DNA from: Mya arenaria
Taxonomy: Eukaryota > Mollusca > Bivalvia > Myida > Myidae
Assembly: GCF_026914265.1 (NCBI RefSeq)
Contig: NC_069130.1
Coordinates: 46,585,929 to 46,649,928 of the forward strand
DNA: 64,000 bases
Reading direction: 5' to 3'
Part shown: piece after piece, positions 57,382-64,000 of the stretch
Layout: each line of letters begins with the position of its first letter
Numbering within the stretch: the stretch's first letter is position 1
Notes under the pieces: model-generated
Told to the model about the DNA's origin: nothing
The model's database searches: none
Seen by the model: the letters and a program-made list of their open reading frames with translations, nothing else
Made by a program: the position numbers and the translations under genes

Positions 57382-57562
57382 TTAAAGATGCACTCTAAAA
57401 GCATTAAAAACTGTAATCTTTGGCAGTTTTTTTAGCAATTAAGACCCGTTTTACTGTGATCTTTGTGCTTAAATTGACGGAATTTATACAAAAGTCAGCT
57501 AAATCTGAGACAAACATATTATGTTATGTCAAAACGGTCAATCTGTGAGCGTGCAGCTCTAA
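57382..57562. mobile_element. Short MITE related to the TTAAAGCTGCACTCTCAC family
   Basis: The left end TTAAAGATGCACTCTAAAAG and right end CAATCTGTGAGCGTGCAGCTCTAAA resemble the arms of the elements at 24599 and 25826. The element is only about 180 bp long and its interior differs. Confidence 0.65.
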
Positions 57563-58061
57563 ACAATGTATTATATAATTAGCCGGGACCTATGTTGACC
57601 CTTTAGTTTTGTATATGGGTCTAATAATACCTTCCTGTCAAGATTGTGGGATAATACCACTGTCAAATACGGCGTTGAATAGACCTTCATAAATTGGTAG
57701 CATATTATCTTCAGTAGATTTAACGTACTCATTTTGAATAAGATCGTTTGCATAAGCATTCCCATTCTTTACTTAATTGATTGCCTTTTCATATATTTTT
57801 ATTATTGTGGGTGATATCGTCATTTTTAATGTCAGTTTTTTTTCTAAAAGAACGGGTTTTGGTTCATTGCTTTCATTATGGTTTGCCCCCCAATTTTTTT
57901 TAAATGCTCGTACATAACTGAACTCTGGGTATTTGATATTGGTCTTTATGTTTAAACTATTTAATTCTTTTCAATAGTCTTTGGAGTTCTTTGAATGAAG
58001 TTGTCTTAGCCTAATTTCAAATTCGATTGTGAAAATTCATTTTTGATTCTTGAAAAAAATT
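57563..58061. other. Upstream flank of the methyltransferase gene
   Basis: AT-rich. No convincing promoter element or upstream coding exon is visible; an in-frame TGA at 58044-58046 closes the frame just before the start. Confidence 0.4.
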
Positions 58062-58856
58062 ATGAGCGTTACTAACTATAAACGGATATGTTATATAGCA
58101 TTCATTATAATGTTACTGTTTTATTTGCTAGCTTATTTGTTCTTAAAGGTAGCTATGAGAGAAGAATGTCGCTACGTATACTTGGACCTTGGATCTAACA
58201 AAGGCGTACAGATACGAAAACTATTTGAACCAGCGTTATACCCAGGAGCTAAGATCATCCCGTATTTCAACGAACTGTTTGGAAATGTTGAAGACAGGCG
58301 AAAATACACTTGTGCCTTTGGGTTTGAAGCAAATCCACGACATTTTACAAGGTTGAAATACATCGAGAATGCGTACAGACGAAAAGGGTTTCGAGTTACC
58401 TTCTACAATAATGCAGTTTGGAATGAACAAAACAAAAACGTGACAATTTACTCGGAGACTAAGTTTGACTTAGACTGGGGCGCAGGAGTCCTTGACGTCG
58501 CTATCAAAGACAAAGAAGCCATGGCTAGGTACCAAGTACCAACAGTTGATATTGTGCAATTCATCAACGAGGAAATTAAACCACTTAAGCCGAAGGCGGT
58601 TTTTGTTAAGATGGACATAGAGGGATCAGAGTACACAGTGTTACCTCACATGATCGAAAACAAAGTGTTGTGCAAAAACATCGTAACCTCGATTGTTGTT
58701 GAAATGCATAAATGGGCAAAGAACCGAATGAAATCCGATCTGGACATAAAGACATTGAGACAGCGGATGATGACACAGAAATGTGCGCCCACAGATATTG
58801 TGCCTTTTGATGACGAAACATACAAGAGTGACGTGAAAGTCGACCCTGCCGCTTAA
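58062..58856 (+). CDS. FkbM-type SAM-dependent methyltransferase, membrane-anchored, single exon
   Basis: 264 residues from ATG 58062; TGA at 58044-58046 is in frame just upstream, so this is the first start. A short cytoplasmic tail precedes a membrane segment at about 9-28 (ICYIAFIIMLLFYLLAYLFL), giving a type II anchor. The SAM-binding glycine motif is YLDLGSNKG (40-48), the acidic ribose-contact motif is FGFEANP (86-92), and VKMDIEGSEY (182-191) is the signature of the FkbM (Methyltransf_21) family. These enzymes methylate oxygen on small molecules or glycans; the substrate here is unknown. Length is normal for the animal members. The frame is intact and GC-richer than its surroundings. 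The gene stands alone between repeats. Confidence 0.88.
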   Translation: MSVTNYKRICYIAFIIMLLFYLLAYLFLKVAMREECRYVYLDLGSNKGVQIRKLFEPALYPGAKIIPYFNELFGNVEDRRKYTCAFGFEANPRHFTRLKYIENAYRRKGFRVTFYNNAVWNEQNKNVTIYSETKFDLDWGAGVLDVAIKDKEAMARYQVPTVDIVQFINEEIKPLKPKAVFVKMDIEGSEYTVLPHMIENKVLCKNIVTSIVVEMHKWAKNRMKSDLDIKTLRQRMMTQKCAPTDIVPFDDETYKSDVKVDPAA

Positions 58857-59042
58857 AAATGAAAGCATCAGTTATACAAACAACAACACTATAATTTGAA
58901 TACTAGACGGTTTATTTACAACACCTTAGATAACTTTACCTACGAATGACCTTATGTGGATTATGCTTTCCGCGAGTGATTGGAATTTATGTATATTTGT
59001 TATATCACATTTTGATTTTAAAGCAGTTGTATTCCTCTTTTT

Positions 59043-59808
59043 AGCTCACCAGAGGCAGAGCACGAAGTGCTCAAGATGAGCTATTGTGATAGGTCTTTGT
59101 CCGTCGTCCGTCCGTCTGTCCGTCCGTCCGTCCGTCCGTCCGTCAACATTTGCTTAAAAAACATCTTATCTGAAACTACCTGGCCAAATTCAATGAACCT
59201 TCACAGGAAGCTTCCTTGGGTGACCCTCTACAGAAATACAACAAGGGGTCACGTTTGATCAACAACAACAGCAACAAAATGGCCGACTTCCTGTTTGCTT
59301 TAAAAAACATCTCCTCTGAAACTACTAGTCCAAATTCAATGAAACCTTACAGGAGGCTTCCTTGGATGACCCTCTACAAAAATACAACAAGGGGTCTCGA
59401 TTGATCAACAACAACAACAATCTCGCCAACTTCCTGTTTTGCTTTAAAAAAAACATCTCCTCTGAAACTACCAGGCCAAATTCACTGAAACTTTACAGGA
59501 AGTTTCATTGCATGACCCTCTACAAAAATACAACAAGGCATTGAGATTGATCAACAACAACAACAACAAAAACAACAACAAAATGGCCGATTTACTGTTT
59601 TGCTTTTAAAAAAATCTCTGAAACTACCAAGCCAAATTCAATGAGACTTTACAGGTAGCTTTATTACATAACCCTTTACAAATATAAAACAAGGCATCAT
59701 CAGTTAAGATATTCTTAAATTGCAACATTTTTATTAATGCTTCATCACAGAGTTGTGGCCCTTTGCTTAGGTGAGCGTTTTAGGGCCATCATGGCCCTCT
59801 TGTGTTAA
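59043..59808. repeat. Dispersed AGCTCACC...GGTGAGC element with internal 140-bp tandem units
   Basis: Starts at AGCTCACCAGAGGCAGAGCA and a GTCCGTCCGTC microsatellite. It continues with four units of about 140 bp, each with TCTGAAACTACC, AAATTCAATGA, ACAGGAAGCTTCCTTGG, GACCCTCTACA and TTGATCAACAACAAC, and ends TTAGGTGAGCGTTTTAGGGC CATCATGGCCCTCTTGTG. I know this layout as an abundant mollusc repeat of unclear class. The 60-codon frames inside it are not genes. Confidence 0.75.
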
Positions 59809-59837
59809 TGTTGATAGAAATTTGCGAACTTGCACAA

Positions 59838-59965
59838 TACAGTCGCACCCTGTTGACTCGAACTCGCTTGGCTCGAATTGGGTGTAAAGGACCGATTATT
59901 GACTCTAGTTTTCCGAGGTATTTTCGCCAGTCCCTCGGATTTGAAGCCAACGGGGTACGACTGTA
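59838..59965. mobile_element. 128-bp pogo/Tigger-type MITE
   Basis: TA then CAGTCGCACCCTGTTGACTCG on the left is inverted as CCAACGGGGTACGACTG then TA on the right. The TA duplication and CAGTCG...CGACTG ends are typical of pogo-like MITEs. Confidence 0.8.
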
Positions 59966-60944
59966 AGTAATACAAAAGATATCGGTGAGGAGTTCCATTG
60001 TCTCTTCACATGTTTGTTTTTATGTAGATATGAAAAGGTTAACGGTTAGGTATCCCTTCCGAAGATCCAGACACATTCAATTCCGGAAAGGTATTATTAT
60101 CGCTGGCACTTCAACCATTATTAGATTGAAAGAATCTGTAATCTTTATTTTATTTCAATTTATGAGACTAATCTCTGTTTTGTCTTTCAACTTCACGTAT
60201 CTATACATAACATCATTTTTATTTCCTTTAAAAAGTAGATTTTCTTGTTTCCAAATTGATGTAAAATGGACCTTTTATCCGTCTTTCTATTTGATATGTA
60301 TGTGAAGTTGTTCCTGTATTTGTTCATGTAGAAAGTTATTGTTTTCCCAAATACTGTTATATAATTGTATATATGTATACAGTTGGTTCGTCATTGCATT
60401 TATTTTTTCTATTAAATTTGTAAGCCGTACTTGACCATGGTAATTCAATCAAAGTTCGAGTCCATGTACCTGGTAAATACTGAACCGCCCCCGAGTTGAA
60501 AGTGATATAAAAACACAGGACTTTTTTTGGTGTTCACGAGGTGATATATATTAAAATCATGCACTGAAACAAAAACTTTTTTATTTTTATTGCATGCTTA
60601 TAATAAACAAAAAATAAAAAGTAATTGATATTTTATAGGAAAACCGCGCGAAATTCAACCAAATGACGTCATACAGGAAACGAAAAAATGATGTCATTGC
60701 ATTTCTTCCCGACATTGTATGCGTTTATGTTACATTTTTTACTATGAAACGGGTAACCAACGAAAAGCATGAAATAAACTCCAGCATTGTGCTTTCTTGA
60801 CCATCTGTACAAATGCTGTTCATGACACACATTTAACCATTTGAACTAGCTTTTACGTTTATAGGAAACACACTCTTTGTTACGTGACCAAAGTCATCTG
60901 GCAGAAAACTACCTCGTGGTTTACACTGAGGGTCTTTAAAAGCA
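59966..60944. other. No gene recognised (about 1 kb)
   Basis: A 106-codon frame (59985-60305) has no recognisable domain. The remainder is AT-rich with frequent stops. Confidence 0.4.
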
Positions 60945-61235
60945 TCCGACACATCGCGGTCTCTTTTTAAGACTGGGTGCTAGCAGGGATGTATCCGCGA
61001 TTTAACGTAAGAGGGGGCGTAACTTAGGGGCGTAACCTTTTGACTTGCGCCCTCCCCTGTTCAAAAAATATTTGGTTTAAAGAGTTGTTCGGGGTCTTCC
61101 CCCATGCTCTCCGAATGGGTATTACCCGATGGCGAGGGTAAATAAGCTCCCCCCCCCACGTATGTTGGACTTGGACGATTTCAGAGAGAGGGGCGGGTGC
61201 CGGGTTCGCCCCCTTTCCCCCAGGATCCGCTAGTG
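60945..61235. repeat. Repeat copy with hAT-like ends
   Basis: CAGGGATGTATCCGCGATTT at about 60984 and GGATCCGCTAGTGG at about 61232 resemble degenerate CAG..GGATCC/GGATCC..CTG ends. The left 100 bp, including the flank GCATCCGACACATCGCGGTC, also occurs at 55990-56105, so the copied unit is larger than the element ends suggest. Confidence 0.5.
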
Positions 61236-61330
61236 GCTAGTAGGATTTGGTGTTCCGATGCAAAACAGACATGTGAATAATGCCTTAACTTTGTATCTTC
61301 ACTCCAAAAGATTTCTTTGAAGGCCTTCTA

Positions 61331-61795
61331 CAGTGTGTGTATACCACGTGATGAATTACGTCATATATGCTACGTCGGAAGGCAATATTTTGCTTAAAAT
61401 AAAGACTTAAATCAAAGATATCTTATCGCTTACTACACCATTTAAAATGAAACAAAGGCCAGTCTATGCCGCTTCAAGAGCCTCACCTTTGTTTTATAAC
61501 CGGAGTTTGATAAGGTGATTAGTTTCATCAAACACTTTGACAAACCTGTTTCCAAAACAATGTTTTGACAGTGCTTTGTCAGACGGCCGTATCGTGAAAA
61601 GGTTTGTCGAAGTGTTATAAGAAACTAAACTTTCAATCAAAATTTGGTAAAAGACCGAAGGCGGGACTCCGTAAACGGCATAGACTGCGCTATATTTCAT
61701 TTAAAGCATACCATTTTAAGTCTTCAATCGAAGCAAAATATTGCCTTCCGACGTACCATTTATGACGCAATTTATCACATGGTATACACACACTG
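61331..61795. mobile_element. Long-armed inverted-repeat element
   Basis: Left arm CAGTGTGTGTATACCACGTG through GGAAGGCAATATTTTGCTT pairs with the right arm ending AAGCAAAATATTGCCTTCC through GGTATACACACACTG; the arms are about 70-80 bp. A further pairing of CCAGTCTATGCCG with CGGCATAGACTG continues inwards. The interior has no transposase. Confidence 0.8.
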
Positions 61796-61977
61796 GTCTA
61801 TGCATCACCATAACTTTCTTTTTGACATAGTTTATGCTTCTACGAGGGAAAGTTGAAACTCTCTATGATATTCGAACAGTTTGAACGCTTGTGTTCACTT
61901 GTTATGTTAAATGTTTTATGGTGTCCAGTATAATCTCGAAATTGCAATTATAGCAAGAATCGTTACAATACTACGTC

Positions 61978-62290
61978 ACAGTAAGATGACATGAAGTAAA
62001 ATCTTAATGATTAAGTCTAGTTCTTAATGATAGCCTATCTACAATTTCATTGGCTTTAAATGAAGGTTATATTCTAACTGCTATTAGAAAACAACCTAAA
62101 TTTTCAGCCAATGAAATTGCAGATAGGCAATATTAAGTACTATGCGTTAATATTAAGAACGTCAACTTTCGCACTCCGCGCATTTTCAGCCAATGTTATT
62201 GCAGATAGGCAATCATTAAGTTCTAGCTAGGCTTTATCATTAAGAATTTCAACTTTCGTGGCTATTTAAACGTCCGCCTACTGCCACTTT
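61978..62290 (+). repeat. CCAAT-containing repeat, left copy
   Basis: CAGCCAATGAAATTGCAGAT AGGC occurs twice (near 62105 and 62191), with an inverted version near 62045. It is followed by TTTATCATTAAGAATTTCAA, GGCTATTTAAACGTCCGCC and TGCCACT. The same order occurs at 63525-63810. Confidence 0.65.
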
Positions 62291-62670
62291 ATGCTATCTA
62301 TATTTTAAGTAGTTGGTTCCCTATGCCCTTTATCTATTCTTGAGTGTTGCTTCATATTGTTCCTAAGACATTAACAGCTCTGAAGCACACTCTCCGGGTT
62401 GTTGGAGGTATTTAGATAAATAAGAATCTATCAACATGCCTTTTTCAATCTAAACTGTTATCTATTTATTCTTAAAGAAGACCGGGTCTGGACCGGAAAT
62501 GACAAAATGCAAACTCATACAAACAATAATCAATTTGAACACACAAATACTACACTAGTTGAATAATAAGTTAAAATTTAGAAACGGAAAATACAGCAAC
62601 AGAAAACCATCATGTAACGATTAATTTATTAGATAACAGAAATACACAAAGCTAAGTCGAATGGCGGCTT
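62291..62670. other. Probable 3' region of the minus-strand inhibitor gene
   Basis: On the minus strand this is downstream of the inhibitor stop codon. An AATAAATTAATCGTTACATG stretch on that strand, about 50 bp past the stop, includes an AATAAA-type polyadenylation signal. Nothing else is supported. Confidence 0.4.
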
Positions 62671-63347
62671 CTATCGGCCACCGAATCCGAAACCACAGCG
62701 GCACGCGCCGTCCACGCAGTGCCAGTCACGGTCGCATCGGTTTCCGCTGCAGTCGCTTGGGAGTGAGCATTTGGCAGAAGCTGAAATAATACCAATAGTA
62801 TTAACCGAGTCCCGTTTTCATGCAATTGATTCTAACTTATTTGTTCTCCGGCGTTTAGATTCATGTTGATATATAATAAATATTTTAAATAAAACCTCAT
62901 ATCCATGTGACAATTGAAGTTTTTAAATGAACAAATAAGCAAAGAAAATCATTCAAATAAAGTATAGGCCTGAACTAGTGCTAATCATTCAACCTATTCT
63001 TATTTCATTTCGTACGTATATATTTATTTGTGTTATTTGCTTTTTTTCATAAAATGCCAATACACGTTGACCTATTTCATGGCATATTCTATATGTTCTT
63101 GACCATGTACTTTGTAAAAATAATAAATAATTATGGGTCAATTAATTTAATTAAATGCGCTCTTTCAATAGGATAAACACCAAGTTATAACGATTTAGAT
63201 TGAATTGCTGAGCAAGTATATGCGAAAGGGCCTCACTGTGTGTGCACGTGCACTGACGGCTGTGGCACTCGAGCACGTAGTCGTTCTCCGGGCAGGACAC
63301 GTGACCACAGTCTCCGGTGTCCCTGCACTCCTCTCCATAGGCCAAAG
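62671..63347 (-). CDS. cvSI-like cysteine-rich protease inhibitor, two one-domain exons (5' end not found)
   Basis: Minus-strand exons 63347-63237 and 62780-62671 both begin after a CAG acceptor, and the first ends at a GTGAGG donor; both junctions are phase 1. Together they read LAYGEECRDTGDCGHVSCPE..CTCTH, then TSAKCSLPSDCSGNRCDRDW..CRCGFGFGGR and stop. Each exon carries six cysteines in the spacing C-x5-C-x3/4-C..C-x4-C-x-C. Twelve cysteines in about 70 residues match oyster cvSI-type subtilisin inhibitors (family I84), secreted into plasma and linked to defence against Perkinsus proteases. LAYGEEC looks like the end of a signal peptide, so a signal exon should lie upstream, beyond 63347 or outside the window. 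The role in this species is inference. Confidence 0.75.
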
Positions 63348-63524
63348 CTGAAAGTACAAGGTTAATGCTTCAGTAGTTTGATCATCAAGCCTCTGCTGAA
63401 TTGTGTTTGGTTGTTGATACAATAATTCAGTCAAGTACCGCAATGTTGTTCTTCTATTTATCTTTGTTATTTGTTAAGATTTTGTAAAATAGGTCAATTT
63501 TACAAATAATTAAAAGTCAACCTA

Positions 63525-63810
63525 CATTGAATACAGCCAATGAAATTCCTGATAGGTTATCATTAAGTAATAGGCTTTATCATTAAGAATTTTAATTTTT
63601 GCGGGTGTTTAAAGGTCCGCCCAATGCCACTCATCCGATACACAATCCCTGCGTCAGATCTTTGTGTTGACAATATGTCAACCAATGAGGTCGTATTTTA
63701 AGTCAGTAAGATGACCTGAATTAAAACTTTAATGATTACGAAGGCCTCGTTCGTTTTGCTCATCCGCCCATTCTTAATCATTAAGATTTTAATTCATGTC
63801 AACTAACTAT
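63525..63810 (+). repeat. CCAAT-containing repeat, right copy
   Basis: CAGCCAATGAAATTCCTGAT AGG, TTTATCATTAAGAATTTTAA, GTGTTTAAAGGTCCGCCCAA and TGCCACT follow the order seen at 61978-62290, and AGTAAGATGACCTGAATTAA occurs here as AGTAAGATGACATGAAGTAA there. The two copies flank the inhibitor exons. Confidence 0.65.
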
Positions 63811-64000
63811 TACGTTATGAGCAATCAATTGCCTCTTAAATGGTACCAACATAACATGGGGTCACCGGTCATCAACAGTTCACATTAAAGTAAATAGAGC
63901 CATCAGCAAAATGGCTTGTTTTGGGGTCGAATTCCTTATCACAGTTAAAGCGAAGGCAGTCTAGTCAGGTCAGCACAATAGCACCATGGTAGCTGAGTTG
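63811..64000. other. No gene recognised at the window edge
   Basis: No signal-peptide exon for the inhibitor gene could be found on the minus strand here, nor any other feature. Confidence 0.4.

Noticed and set aside
59067-59544. Three consecutive 60-codon frames as a small gene family
   Set aside because: They are the internal tandem units of a dispersed mollusc repeat (59043-59808).

Overview
The window is intron-bearing, repeat-rich, AT-rich eukaryotic DNA, most likely from a bivalve mollusc. Three things point there: a two-domain, 12-cysteine oyster-type protease inhibitor, a TRIM-like protein with a beta-propeller of the kind that is expanded in bivalves, and several short inverted-repeat families (ends such as TTAAAGCTGCACTCTCAC and TGCACCAGTCAATTGTAACC) that I associate with bivalve genomes. 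The species cannot be named from the sequence.

Five protein-coding loci can be supported. (1) A four-exon plus-strand gene (6130-13648) for a type II membrane protein of the DUF1647 glycosyltransferase-like family; all splice phases agree, and its third intron is swollen by microsatellites and a 2.4 kb satellite. (2) An intronless TRIM-like gene (20710-22584) with a RING, three B-boxes and a C-terminal propeller. (3) A multi-exon DUF7869-like gene (about 46496-52490), disturbed in one exon and ending inside a repeat. (4) A single-exon FkbM-type methyltransferase with a membrane anchor (58062-58856). (5) The last two coding exons of a minus-strand cvSI-like secreted protease inhibitor (62671-63347); its signal-peptide exon was not found.

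Most of the rest is repeat. Tandem arrays occupy 655-2040 (44 bp), 2415-3713 (29 bp), 9578-11897 (129 bp), 16138-17925 (45 bp), 22703-24140 (55 bp), about 28630-41090 (about 835 bp, 15 units), 42545-43375 (19 bp), 54030-55500 (few hundred bp) and 56128-56830 (37 bp). Between and inside them lie many non-autonomous inverted-repeat DNA elements, a LINE tail, tRNA-like sequences and one short, broken fossil of a Ty3/gypsy-type pol.

The most unusual structure is the 12.5 kb array at 28.6-41.1 kb. Each unit carries a roughly 104 bp exon-like core placed between a conserved acceptor-like CAG and a donor-like GTAAGG, plus a separate 150 bp hairpin-ended module. Diverged single copies of the core, still preceded by TTTCAG, lie on both sides of the array. 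It could be a bank of alternative exons, a splicing-competent non-coding RNA locus, or a satellite that captured an exon; the sequence alone does not decide. The genes show no sign of working together in one pathway; the window reads as unrelated host genes separated by repeats.
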